DNA of 64,000 nucleotides from Deltaproteobacteria bacterium (GTDB lineage Bacteria > Desulfobacterota > GWC2-55-46), in contig JACRNL010000010.1 in NCBI GenBank assembly GCA_016234935.1, forward strand, positions 212,589-276,588, in the 5' to 3' direction. Positions 31,409-39,244 of this stretch are shown one piece after another. The stretch's first letter is position 1, and the number at the start of each line of letters is the position of its first letter. Both the position numbers and the translations under genes were made by a program. The notes beneath the pieces were generated by a model. The model searched no databases and was not told the DNA's origin. It saw nothing but the letters and a program-made list of their open reading frames with translations.

Positions 31409-33709
31409 CTAAATCCGCACCCTCTTGAGAAGCGCGGAGTTCATAACGACGGAAAGCGAGCTCAGCGCCATTGCCGCCGCCGCTATGATGGGGTTTAAGA
31501 AACCAAGCGCGGCAATGGGAATGCCGACGGTATTGTAGATAAAGGCCCAGAAGAGGTTCTGTTTTATCTTCTTCATGGTCGCGCGCGAAAGCCTTATGCC
31601 GCCGACCACGTCCCTCAGGTCGTCGCGCAGCAGGATGATGCCGCCGGTTTCCTTTGCGACGTCCGAGCCGCTCCCGATGGCTATGCCGATGTCAGCCTGC
31701 GCAAGCGCCGGGGAGTCGTTTATGCCGTCTCCAACCATTGCCACGACCTTGCCTGAGCCTTGAAGTCCCTTTATCACACCTGCCTTTTCGCCGGGAAGGA
31801 CGTTGGCGATAACGTTGTCTATCCCGGCAAGCCTTGCCACGGCCTTTGCGGTGCGCTCATTGTCGCCGGTAAGCATAATGACCTCTATGCCTTCCTTCTT
31901 AAGCTCTGCCACGGCCTCGCCGGAGTGTTCCTTCAGGGTGTCGGCCACGGCGATTATACCGATAATATTATTCCTGCCCGCGATGAGCATCGCTGTCTTG
32001 CCCTGCTCTTCAAATATTTTAAGTTTTTCCTCAAAACTTCCGGCAGCTATCCCGTTTTTTTCCATAAGCCTTCTGTTGCCCAGAAGGATGGTCCCGCCTT
32101 TATAGCCGACCTTTACGCCGTGACCTGGCACGGCCTCGAAGGACTCCGGGTCGGGAATATCCAAGCCCTTCATTTTGGCCATCTTTAAAATAGCCTCTCC
32201 AAGCGGATGCTCGGAACCCTTCTCGGCCATTGCCGCGTAAAGGAGGACTTCATCTTCAGACGCGTCAAAGCCCACCGTATCGGTTACGGAAGGCTCACCC
32301 TTTGTAAGCGTGCCTGTCTTGTCAAAGACAATGGTTGTAAGTTTCTGCGCCCTCTCTAAATACTCCCCTCCCCTTATCAGTATTCCGGCCTCAGCGCCCT
32401 TGCCTACCCCGACCATCAAGGCCGCGGGGGTGGCTATGCCAAGGGCGCAGGGACAGGCTATAATAAGGACTGCTATGAAACTCAAAAGCCCCTGAGGAAA
32501 ATTCCCGAGGGCCCACCAGCCGAAAAACGAAAGGAATGCAACCACGACCACGGATACGACGAAATAACCTGACACCTGATCGGCTATCCTCTGTATGGGC
32601 GCGGAGGAGGCCTGTGCCTCCTCTACTAACTTTATTATCTGGCTAAGGGTGGTCTCGGCTCCGATCCTTTTTGCCTTGAACTTTAACATGCCGACCTTGT
32701 TTAGCGTCGCCCCTGTGACCTCATCGCCGGTCCTCTTCTCAACCGGGATGCTTTCCCCTGTTATCATCTTCTCGTCAACGGCAGACGACCCTTCTATGAC
32801 GACCCCGTCGGCCGGTATCTTCTCTCCGGGACGGACAACTACGATATCGCCAACCTGCACGTATTCCGCCGGAATTTCCATCTCAGCGCCTTCTCTGATA
32901 ACCCTCGCGGTTTGAGGCTTGAGGTCTAATAATTTTCTTACCGCTGCCGAGGATTTTTTCTTTATAATTTCCTCCATGTATTTTCCAAGAAGGACGAATG
33001 CGATGATGACGGCGGAGACCTCGAAATACACATCCCTCTCAGCCACCTTCACCGGCAGGATATTAGGAGCGAAGATGACTATGACCGAATAGACATATGC
33101 CACGCTGGTGCCGAGCGCGATAAGGAAGTCCATGTTTATCATCCGGCTTTTAATCGCATTATATGCGCCCTTGTAAAAGCCCCATCCTCCTATGAACTGT
33201 ACCGGCGTGACAAGGATAAAGAGCCACACGCCCCAGGTAAACCACGGAAACTGGGGTATCGGCGCCCAGGTTACAATCGTCGCGCCGGCCGCAAGGCCTA
33301 TGAAAAAAGACGCCCTTAAGATGGCAAGGGCAAGGACTCCAAAAAGTGCGATTGAGACCCGCCGTTTCATCTTCCTGAGTTCTTCTTCCGGGGCCTCGAA
33401 AGTCCTGAAACAGCCGTCAGAGCAGAAATAATACATTCTCCCGCCCATCTCTTTCTTGAGGGATTTGCGCTTGTCTACGACCATCCCGCAAATAGGGTCT
33501 TTGGCGGTGTCATGCGCGTGCGGGCCTGCTTCTTTCATCTGCACGTGCGCTTCTTCTGCTCCAAGAGGGCGCGCGAACGCCTCTGGCGAAGCGTCAAAAC
33601 GCGCCTTGCACTTAAGATTGCAAAAATAAATAGTCTCGCCTTTATAAGCGCTCTTGCCGGCGGCCTTTACAGGGTCGACTTCCATGCCGCAGACAGGGTC
33701 TTTTGCCAT
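31409..33709 (-). CDS. copA: Cu(I)-exporting P1B-type ATPase with two N-terminal YHS domains
   Basis: A 766-residue heavy-metal ATPase. Instead of HMA domains, the N-terminus has two YHS metal-binding modules ([10 protein letters not shown]…[11 protein letters not shown], residues 3-40; [10 protein letters not shown]…[11 protein letters not shown], residues about 70-105). Then come the membrane domain with the CPC motif ([19 protein letters not shown]), the phosphorylation site [10 protein letters not shown], nucleotide-binding GHGVKV and hinge [22 protein letters not shown]7 has an YN pair (FIYNTVGIP) and TM8 MALSS, both Cu(I)/Ag(I)-type ligands. It is the last gene of the metal operon. SD AAGGAGATTAT precedes the start. 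It exports cytosolic Cu(I)/Ag(I) to the periplasm, where CusCBA would take over. Confidence 0.94.
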   Translation of the reverse strand: MAKDPVCGMEVDPVKAAGKSAYKGETIYFCNLKCKARFDASPEAFARPLGAEEAHVQMKEAGPHAHDTAKDPICGMVVDKRKSLKKEMGGRMYYFCSDGCFRTFEAPEEELRKMKRRVSIALFGVLALAILRASFFIGLAAGATIVTWAPIPQFPWFTWGVWLFILVTPVQFIGGWGFYKGAYNAIKSRMINMDFLIALGTSVAYVYSVIVIFAPNILPVKVAERDVYFEVSAVIIAFVLLGKYMEEIIKKKSSAAVRKLLDLKPQTARVIREGAEMEIPAEYVQVGDIVVVRPGEKIPADGVVIEGSSAVDEKMITGESIPVEKRTGDEVTGATLNKVGMLKFKAKRIGAETTLSQIIKLVEEAQASSAPIQRIADQVSGYFVVSVVVVAFLSFFGWWALGNFPQGLLSFIAVLIIACPCALGIATPAALMVGVGKGAEAGILIRGGEYLERAQKLTTIVFDKTGTLTKGEPSVTDTVGFDASEDEVLLYAAMAEKGSEHPLGEAILKMAKMKGLDIPDPESFEAVPGHGVKVGYKGGTILLGNRRLMEKNGIAAGSFEEKLKIFEEQGKTAMLIAGRNNIIGIIAVADTLKEHSGEAVAELKKEGIEVIMLTGDNERTAKAVARLAGIDNVIANVLPGEKAGVIKGLQGSGKVVAMVGDGINDSPALAQADIGIAIGSGSDVAKETGGIILLRDDLRDVVGGIRLSRATMKKIKQNLFWAFIYNTVGIPIAALGFLNPIIAAAAMALSSLSVVMNSALLKRVRI

Positions 33710-33720
33710 ATAATCTCCTT

Positions 33721-34470
33721 TTAAACGCTCTTAAACGCCTTCCAGAAGCCTAAAAAACCGCCCCATGAACCAACCTTGTCTGCACGAGGGAAGCCGCCGC
33801 GCAATATCAAATCGCCAAGTTTGCCTTCTATCTGGTCTTTTGTAAATGGCCAGAACTTTAGCGGCCACGACAGGACCCACCATAAGGGGTTTGTGGGCCT
33901 GTCAACGTCAACAAGGACAAAACGGCCTCCGGGCTTAAGCACCCTGTGCGCCTCTGACAATACCTTGACTTTAAGCTCAGGCGGGAGATGATGGAGCATT
34001 GCGCTTGAAAGGACGCAGTCAAAGCGGTTACCCTCAAACGGAAGGTTTTCCGCAACCGCGAGCCTGAACTGCGCCCTGCTCCCTTCGGCGGAAGCGTTCT
34101 TTTTGGCTTCAGCTATCATCCTGGCCGCAGGGTCTATGCCGATAACCTCACCTTGCGGCCCAACCGCCTGAGCAACAAGCCGGGTAAGCACCCCTGTGCC
34201 GCACCCGATATCCAGCACGCTCTCGCCTTCCTTTAAACCGGCATGACGAATCATTGTCTGCCTGAACGCCCGGCCAAGGCCTATTATCAGGCAGTATCTG
34301 TCATAGACAGACGCAACCAAATCAAGCGGCATGCCCGGCGTATGGAGTGTTTCAGGTGACAAACTGCGGGGATGACGGCACATCCATATCATGCCATAAA
34401 GGATAATAACCGGTAATACGAGGAGAACAGCCGCGAATACCACCACCCATATCAAAAAGCTGCTCAGCAT
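33721..34470 (-). CDS. Membrane-anchored class I SAM-dependent methyltransferase
   Basis: A 249-residue protein: one N-terminal transmembrane helix ([25 protein letters not shown]), then a Methyltransf_11/UbiE-like domain with the SAM motif [15 protein letters not shown], acidic loop [10 protein letters not shown], motif [15 protein letters not shown] and motif [16 protein letters not shown]. The substrate is unknown. It is embedded in the copper operon with an ICMT-like membrane methyltransferase. Membrane methylation of quinones or a lipophilic metal-binding molecule are possibilities, but neither is shown. Gaps of 11 and 21 bp to its neighbours show co-transcription. Confidence 0.85.
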   Translation of the reverse strand: MLSSFLIWVVVFAAVLLVLPVIILYGMIWMCRHPRSLSPETLHTPGMPLDLVASVYDRYCLIIGLGRAFRQTMIRHAGLKEGESVLDIGCGTGVLTRLVAQAVGPQGEVIGIDPAARMIAEAKKNASAEGSRAQFRLAVAENLPFEGNRFDCVLSSAMLHHLPPELKVKVLSEAHRVLKPGGRFVLVDVDRPTNPLWWVLSWPLKFWPFTKDQIEGKLGDLILRGGFPRADKVGSWGGFLGFWKAFKSV

Positions 34471-34491
34471 AAAGACCCCTGTGGCGGCAAA

Positions 34492-34755
34492 TCAAGGCTT
34501 GCCTAATTTCATATTGAAGAGGTTATAAAGCGGCGCAAACACAAGGCCGGCGTAGATGCCGTAAAGAAAAGTTTCTACAAGCCCAAGAAAGAAACTCCCC
34601 CATGTCAGCCAGGTGAAACCGGGAAGGAGCCTGTACCATGCCTCAAACATAGCATGCGCCGGGAATATGAGGTCGTATATAACACAAAGCACATAGGAGA
34701 AGCTCAAAAATGACCCTGCCGAAAACCCCACTACCTTCCAGTCTAAATATTTCAT
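34492..34755 (-). CDS. DUF5676-like small membrane protein (first copy)
   Basis: An 87-residue protein with two or three hydrophobic segments (FSAGSFLSFSYVLCVIYDLIF and SFFLGLVETFLYGIYAGLVFAPLYNLF). The N-terminal lead-in, a C in the first helix, and the terminal YN motif match the DUF5676 family. This family is often found near heavy-metal genes and has no known function. A second member lies at 38205-38480 in the same operon. A tight gap to the next gene supports co-expression. Confidence 0.7.
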   Translation of the reverse strand: MKYLDWKVVGFSAGSFLSFSYVLCVIYDLIFPAHAMFEAWYRLLPGFTWLTWGSFFLGLVETFLYGIYAGLVFAPLYNLFNMKLGKP

Positions 34756-34786
34756 GGCAATCCCCCCGACTTAAAAGAATTTCAGC

Positions 34787-34999
34787 TCAGCATCCGCCGT
34801 GTCTATGTTCCGATTTCTCTTTTTTCCGGTTTTCCGTGTCTGATTCTTTGCCATGCTCATGGCCGGAACCACCTTTTTCAGTATCCGAACCGCCTCCATG
34901 ACCGCCATGGCCTCCTCCGCAGCAACCTCCACCCTTCATCATGAAGTAGAAGAGAGCGCCTATGATGATCAACCATAAAATAGGTCCGAATTTATCCAT
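34787..34999 (-). CDS. Small membrane peptide with Gly/His/Cys-rich tail
   Basis: A 70-residue protein: MDKFGPILWLIIIGALFYFMM forms one transmembrane helix, followed by GGGCCGGGHGGHGGGSD and a charged His-containing tail ending HRHGGC. The CCGGGHGGH cluster looks like a soft-metal binding site. It resembles small DUF2933-like or metal-locus peptides, but I cannot name the family. It is flanked by the flavoprotein and the DUF5676 gene. A role as membrane-tethered metal chelator is inference from composition and context. Confidence 0.75.
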   Translation of the reverse strand: MDKFGPILWLIIIGALFYFMMKGGGCCGGGHGGHGGGSDTEKGGSGHEHGKESDTENRKKEKSEHRHGGC

Positions 35000-35052
35000 A
35001 CTTACCCCCTTAAAGAACCGATTGCCATTTGGAAAAGATTAATTTTTACTTC

Positions 35053-36192
35053 TTAACATGGATTTTCCTTGCTTCCGCATCTGCACCAGACGCAGGCGCA
35101 ATCCCCGGCATGACACCCCTTGTCTATAAGCCTGCTTTTATACCTCCAAGCGGCTATCGGATAAAGCAATGGCTTGAAAAAAGACGGATTATAATGCCTT
35201 CTTAACTCCTCTACCGGATTTCCACTGGAAAATCTTCTTATAAAATATGCATAACCCTTGTTCCCGAGCCTTTCGAATAAAAACCTGTTTACAAGGGCAG
35301 TCCTCTGCATCGGCAAGAGTTCCTTTTTCAATAAAGAAGCATAGTCAATGCCTTCAATAATGCTTTTTGCCGCGAGATAGCCCGACGCCATCGCGTATCT
35401 CATCCCGAAACCCCACAGGCAGTCCTGAAGTCCAGCCGCTTCGCCGACATAATACTTGCCATTTTCAAATACCGGTTTTCCGAAGAAGAAGTTGCCGTAA
35501 CCGCCGAATTCTTTTGCTCCCTTGATATTAACGGCTGGAAAGACCCTCTGGAACGCTTGAAGCGTCCTCTCGAAACATTCCTTCTCTCTTTTAAACTCCC
35601 TGAAGATACAGGCGGCAATGGTACCCTTGCCGCCATGAATCAGAAGGTATGCGTAACCTTTTGGGGCGAGCCTGTCGTCTAGGATAACCGCGGCGGTATC
35701 TTCCATCGTTGTATTGAATATAATTCCCCTTGCGACCGCATCCGCCGCCTTCGGGCCTATGCCGACGATGCCGCCCCTTTTCAGCATATCAACCTTTTTG
35801 TTAAAAACAACCTTTGCGCCAGCATCAAGGCATGCCTTCAACAGCATGCTGTCAAGTGAACCCGGGCCGGTTCCGCGCTCAACGAGATAAAAGAAAGGCC
35901 TTTCGCATCTTACGACGGTCATATTCAGGTTTGAGTCGAAGACGGTTATTTTTTTGTATGGTTGAAAGATGAAGTCCGCGCCGGGCTTAACCAGTATACC
36001 GATCCTCTTCAAAAGGTCTGCGGCGTCCTCGTGCGAACTCCAATTTTCAATCCCCTGAAAATCACCGTGAAACCTGTGCCCCGCGTCAGGGTTCTCATCG
36101 TAGACCGTTACGTCATAGCCCGCCTTTGACAGGTTGATCGCCGCTACGATGCCGGCAGGGCCGGCGCCGGCTATTTCAATCAATCTTTCCAT
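35053..36192 (-). CDS. Geranylgeranyl-reductase-like FAD protein with Cys-rich tail
   Basis: A 379-residue FAD-dependent oxidoreductase of the geranylgeranyl reductase/FixC-like fold. The FAD motif is IEIAGAGPAGIVAAINLSKAG (residues 5-25), then VYDENPDAGHRFHGDFQG. A second motif near residue 245 (YVGEAAGLQDCLWGFGMRYAMASG) resembles GDAAG-G-PF-GEGI of that family. The C-terminus is unusual: CHAGDCACVWCRCGSKENPC carries six cysteines in 20 residues, suited to soft-metal or Fe-S binding. It sits in mid-operon with copper pumps. It may reduce a polyprenyl or quinone substrate, or metal-bound thiolates; function is unassigned. Confidence 0.8.
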   Translation of the reverse strand: MERLIEIAGAGPAGIVAAINLSKAGYDVTVYDENPDAGHRFHGDFQGIENWSSHEDAADLLKRIGILVKPGADFIFQPYKKITVFDSNLNMTVVRCERPFFYLVERGTGPGSLDSMLLKACLDAGAKVVFNKKVDMLKRGGIVGIGPKAADAVARGIIFNTTMEDTAAVILDDRLAPKGYAYLLIHGGKGTIAACIFREFKREKECFERTLQAFQRVFPAVNIKGAKEFGGYGNFFFGKPVFENGKYYVGEAAGLQDCLWGFGMRYAMASGYLAAKSIIEGIDYASLLKKELLPMQRTALVNRFLFERLGNKGYAYFIRRFSSGNPVEELRRHYNPSFFKPLLYPIAAWRYKSRLIDKGCHAGDCACVWCRCGSKENPC

Positions 36193-36224
36193 TTACGAAA
36201 CACCCTATTCTTGCGCAGCCCCTC

Positions 36225-36806
36225 TCATTTAGCAGGCCTCTTAACTGTCTCGAACCTGAATACCCTTTCATCTACCCCGGCCACGCCTTTTACCACTAAT
36301 TCCACTGATTTTAGCGTTGAAACATCAGCGTCTTTAAACTCAAGGAGCGCCTCCCTATGGTGGCCAGAACCGGCTGCGGAGACCTGGGCCGCCTTGAATT
36401 CCCTTCCTGAGTCATCCCTCAGAACCGCGACTTCGCTGAGACTGTATTGGTCAAGATCAACGGAATGGGTATCGAGCGCCACCTCAAAGACAGGGGCGTT
36501 GCTCTTTCCCGGGTTTCTGTAGGTAACCTTTACCTTCACCCCGGCCGCCTCGGCTTCTTTTATATGCCAGGCTCCGGCTGCGTGGTTCTTCTTTGCGTTT
36601 TTATCTTCAGCGGTCTTCATCGAATTACCCATCCCGTCGCCCATATGCCCTTCCATATGCCTGTCCGGCATCTGGGCGCGAGAACAGACCGGATTTAAAA
36701 GAATCATGGCCATAACCGCCATCGGGATTAAAAGAACCGTGAACATAAACGCAACAGCAATGCGAATTATAACTGCCTCCTTTTTAGTCTTTAGTTTTAA
36801 TCTCAT
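36225..36806 (-). CDS. Exported metal-operon protein, HHREA-domain (paralogue 1)
   Basis: A 193-residue protein I cannot name. A hydrophobic N-terminal segment (residues about 14-40) acts as signal or anchor. A Met/His-rich stretch follows (MPDRHMEGHMGDGMGNSM, residues about 46-63), like CusF/CopA-type copper ligands. A beta-rich C-terminal domain of about 110 residues comes last: AGVKVKVTYRNPG, FEVALDTHSVDLDQYSLSEV, LRDDSGREF, SGHHREALLEFKD and VELVVKGVAG. The same domain is in the protein at 38492-38980, so the operon contains a duplicated secreted domain. Ig-like or CopC-like periplasmic copper carrier is a plausible guess. Confidence 0.75.
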   Translation of the reverse strand: MRLKLKTKKEAVIIRIAVAFMFTVLLIPMAVMAMILLNPVCSRAQMPDRHMEGHMGDGMGNSMKTAEDKNAKKNHAAGAWHIKEAEAAGVKVKVTYRNPGKSNAPVFEVALDTHSVDLDQYSLSEVAVLRDDSGREFKAAQVSAAGSGHHREALLEFKDADVSTLKSVELVVKGVAGVDERVFRFETVKRPAK

Positions 36807-36809
36807 CTT

Positions 36810-37220
36810 CTACTTACCCTCCGTCTCCGCCCGGTGATTACCGGCATGGTACTCCTCAACGGTTTTCATGGATTCAAAATACAATGCCCTTCCGTCCGGC
36901 GCCTTGGATATATAGGCCTTCGCCTTGTCAACTTCTCTGCCCGTTACAGGGTCTTTTGAAAATCTGAAAGACCGGATTTTCTTCAACTTCCCAACGCACC
37001 CCTCGCAGCAGCCGTAATATGTCTTGCCGTTGACCTTCACGGGTATCTGGATCTTCCCCATGACCGTATCGTTTACCATACATACCTGGTCTGTCTTGAC
37101 GGTCATAACGTCAGCCGCAGTTTTTACATCTGCGGAGTAAGAATTTTGCCGCAGCAAAATGACGCCCATAATTGTCATTACAACAAAAACCAACTTTCTT
37201 GCCGCTCGATACCGACGCAT
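36810..37220 (-). CDS. Exported YHS/TRASH-like metal-binding protein
   Basis: A 136-residue protein. A signal peptide (MRRYRAARKLVFVVMTIMGVILL) precedes a domain with VCMVNDTVMGKIQIPVKVNGKTYYGCCEGCVGKL, whose C…CCEGC pattern is a TRASH/YHS-type zinc-ribbon-like metal site. A YHS-like tail follows (DPVTGREVDKAKAYI…ALYFESMKTVEEY). The start ATG 37220 has GAGGAGG five bases upstream; the open frame further upstream overlaps the ICMT-like gene and is unlikely. It is four bases from the next gene. It probably binds copper or silver in the periplasm. Confidence 0.8.
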   Translation of the reverse strand: MRRYRAARKLVFVVMTIMGVILLRQNSYSADVKTAADVMTVKTDQVCMVNDTVMGKIQIPVKVNGKTYYGCCEGCVGKLKKIRSFRFSKDPVTGREVDKAKAYISKAPDGRALYFESMKTVEEYHAGNHRAETEGK

Positions 37221-37302
37221 AGCCGCCTCCTCGTGTTTTTGTATTTTCTGCGTATGATGAAATACCGGCACTTTCAGATACCGGCCGTAATCCCATGCCC
37301 GA

Positions 37303-37947
37303 TTATCCCTGCCTTCCACCGGCCATTCTCGGTATGAACATCGGTGTCTTTTTTTTATACTCGATGTAAGCGGCTCCGAACTCCTTTTCCATGTCATCCT
37401 CCTCTATCTTTGAAAGCCTGTAATAGGCCAATATGAGCACAGGCCACATGAGCGCCGTGATTATGGTCGGCCATTGAATCAAAAGCCCTATGGTAACAAG
37501 GATCAGCCCTGAATACTGAGGGTGGCGCACGCAGCCATAAACCCCGTCCGTAACAAGGGCGCCCTTTGCACCGTGCACCTTCCTCCAGCCTGAGGACATT
37601 ATCACAAAACCGGCAAGCATAAGGCCATCGCTCACGATATGTATTACGGTAAGCATCGCCGCGCCGCCGCCGAGGAACGTCACCCAGAGATGTCCGCTCG
37701 CGTGGGCAAATGGGTTTAAGGCAGGATATTTTGCCCCCAGCACCGCGGTCAATATATAGATGGTCAACGGAAAGCCGTACATCTCCGTAAAGAGGGCTAT
37801 AATGAAGGCCGTTGTCACCCCCATGGAACGCCACTCCCTTTTCTTGACCGGCGCAATAAAGCTCATGATGAAGAAAAGGAACAAAACGACGTTTACAACG
37901 ACGAGCGTCCAGAAGCCGTAGGCGTAAGAGATTCCCTCTCCGTGCAT
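37303..37947 (-). CDS. ICMT/PEMT-like membrane methyltransferase
   Basis: A 214-residue integral membrane protein with about five hydrophobic helices. The C-terminal signature of the isoprenylcysteine carboxyl methyltransferase-like family is clear: TDGVYGCVRHPQYSGLIL, then YYRLSKIEEDDMEKEFGAAYIEYKKKTPMFIP. These enzymes use SAM to methylate hydrophobic substrates; bacterial members act on unknown lipids, and several are found in heavy-metal loci (as with NnrU-like and DUF1295 relatives). Its presence with a second methyltransferase in this operon is notable. The gap of 82 bp to the next gene is one of the two largest in the operon. Confidence 0.82.
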   Translation of the reverse strand: MHGEGISYAYGFWTLVVVNVVLFLFFIMSFIAPVKKREWRSMGVTTAFIIALFTEMYGFPLTIYILTAVLGAKYPALNPFAHASGHLWVTFLGGGAAMLTVIHIVSDGLMLAGFVIMSSGWRKVHGAKGALVTDGVYGCVRHPQYSGLILVTIGLLIQWPTIITALMWPVLILAYYRLSKIEEDDMEKEFGAAYIEYKKKTPMFIPRMAGGRQG

Positions 37948-37978
37948 GTGCGCCTCCCTATTATAAATCAGACCCGGC

Positions 37979-38188
37979 TCAGTGGCATTTCGGCGGCGTC
38001 CCTTTAGGCTCCTTCAGAATCTTCTGCCACCACTTTTTGCCCGGTTCGCCGCGCCTTATGCCTTCCTTGCGCTCGAATTCTTCCTGACAGGCCTTTGAAC
38101 AGAAGTAAAACGTCTCGTGTTCGAGATGCGTCATGAACTCCGCGCCTTTTTCATCCACTTCCATGCCGCAGACAGGATCTTTTGCCAT
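37979..38188 (-). CDS. YHS-domain protein
   Basis: A 69-residue cytosolic protein that is mostly one YHS domain: [36 protein letters not shown], with Cys at the VCGM and FCSKAC positions. The basic tail ends in PPKCH. Start ATG 38188 has GGAGGG five bases upstream. It matches the N-terminal YHS modules of the operon's P-type ATPase and may deliver metal to it, or act as a buffer. Confidence 0.88.
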   Translation of the reverse strand: MAKDPVCGMEVDEKGAEFMTHLEHETFYFCSKACQEEFERKEGIRRGEPGKKWWQKILKEPKGTPPKCH

Positions 38189-38204
38189 ATTACCCTCCAT
38201 GCTC

Positions 38205-38480
38205 TCAGTCTTTAGCAGTTCGGCTAAGCGCATTATAAATAGCTGAAAATAGATATCCAAATACAAGCGACGCGATGAATATGCTGACGAGACCTATGAT
38301 GAACGATGTAAAGGTAAACGGCCTTGGCGAAACTATCATGGTTAGGTCCATCCCATGCGCCCAGTTGTTAAGGAAAGCTAAGAATGCCTGAGGCGATATG
38401 TAAACAAAAAGAGCGCAGAGAAGGTATAAGATGACCATCGTGATGGCAAAACTTAAAGATACTGCCTTGGTATTTAGCAT
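38205..38480 (-). CDS. DUF5676 family membrane protein (second copy)
   Basis: A 91-residue protein with two strong transmembrane segments (about residues 7-30 and 56-82). The features typical of DUF5676 are present: LNTKAVSLSFAITMVILYLLCALF, WAHGMDLT and SFIIGLVSIFIASLVFGYLFSAIYNAL. It is related in layout to the 87-residue protein at 34492-34755. The family has no assigned function but is frequent in copper/mercury loci. The internal HGMD could contact metal. Confidence 0.82.
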   Translation of the reverse strand: MLNTKAVSLSFAITMVILYLLCALFVYISPQAFLAFLNNWAHGMDLTMIVSPRPFTFTSFIIGLVSIFIASLVFGYLFSAIYNALSRTAKD

Positions 38481-38491
38481 ACGGGACTCCT

Positions 38492-38980
38492 TTATTGACG
38501 GTCAAACCTGATGACGATATCATTCGCGCCTTCGGTCAAGCCGCTTATCACAATATCTACGAAGTATGAGTTCCCGATATACGCCGACTTGAATTCAACC
38601 ACCGCCTCACGGTGAAATTCGGTTCCGCTCGCCTGTACGGGATCGGAATAATAGGTCCTGCCGTCTGAATCGCGCAGGGTAATGTGCCGCTCAAACCGGA
38701 ATTTGCCGAGGTCTGCCGAGGCAGAATCAAGCGACACCTTAAATCGCGGGCCTGCGGCATCTTCCGGATTTAAATAGCCTACCGCCGCCTTAACGCCGGC
38801 CATTGCGGCCTCTTTGATGTTTCTCTTATCCGCTTCAGGCCCCTTTTCACCGTTGCCGCTTGAATCCTCAGGCGCGCCCAGGAGGACGTCTTTCAGGTCA
38901 TCGGACACGCCCGCATAAACATGCGCTGCCGCGCAAAGTAAAAACAGACAGGCGGCCCATGCGGCTATTTTCCGTCTCAT
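38492..38980 (-). CDS. Exported metal-operon protein, HHREA-like domain (paralogue 2)
   Basis: A 162-residue secreted protein. It has a signal peptide (MRRKIAAWAACLFLLCAAAHVYAG), a variable linker of about 30 residues, then the same C-terminal domain as the protein at 36225-36806: AMAGVKAAVGYLNPEDAAGPRFKVSLDSASADLGKF, LRDSDGRTYY, GTEFHREAVVEFKS and VDIVISGLTEG. The Met/His-rich insert of paralogue 1 is absent. ATG 38980 is chosen because GGAGG lies six bases upstream. It is not recognised as a named family. Its neighbours are a YHS protein and DUF5676, eight to eleven bases away. Confidence 0.78.
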   Translation of the reverse strand: MRRKIAAWAACLFLLCAAAHVYAGVSDDLKDVLLGAPEDSSGNGEKGPEADKRNIKEAAMAGVKAAVGYLNPEDAAGPRFKVSLDSASADLGKFRFERHITLRDSDGRTYYSDPVQASGTEFHREAVVEFKSAYIGNSYFVDIVISGLTEGANDIVIRFDRQ

Positions 38981-39011
38981 GTCATGCCTCCGCTTCTTCA
39001 TCAACCGACAT

Positions 39012-39227
39012 TTATTTCAAAAGCCTGCCTATGGCGGTCTTCAGCCGCCCGCCCCTGCCGCCCCTGCCGCCGTTGTCCGCGCCGCCCTCTCGGACAACGC
39101 CCTCGTGCAGTTCAAAACAGGCCTGGCAGGCTTCGGAGCAAAAATAAAATATCTCGCCGCGCAGCCGCGTGACAAACGGCGTGCTTTGCTCGTCAACGTC
39201 TCTGCCGCAGACTTCATCCAGAGCCAT
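39012..39227 (-). CDS. YHS-domain protein with Gly/Arg-rich tail
   Basis: A 71-residue protein: MALDEVCGRDVDEQSTPFVTRL…EIFYFCSEACQACFELHEG is a YHS-type module with Cys at positions about 7, 30, 34 and 37. A Gly/Arg-rich linker (NGGRGGRGGR) and a short basic helix follow. Start ATG 39227 has GGAGG seven bases upstream; a GTG two codons earlier would sit too close to it. It begins 17 bases after the CusA stop. Confidence 0.83.
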   Translation of the reverse strand: MALDEVCGRDVDEQSTPFVTRLRGEIFYFCSEACQACFELHEGVVREGGADNGGRGGRGGRLKTAIGRLLK

Positions 39228-39244
39228 GTTCACGCCTCCGCGCG

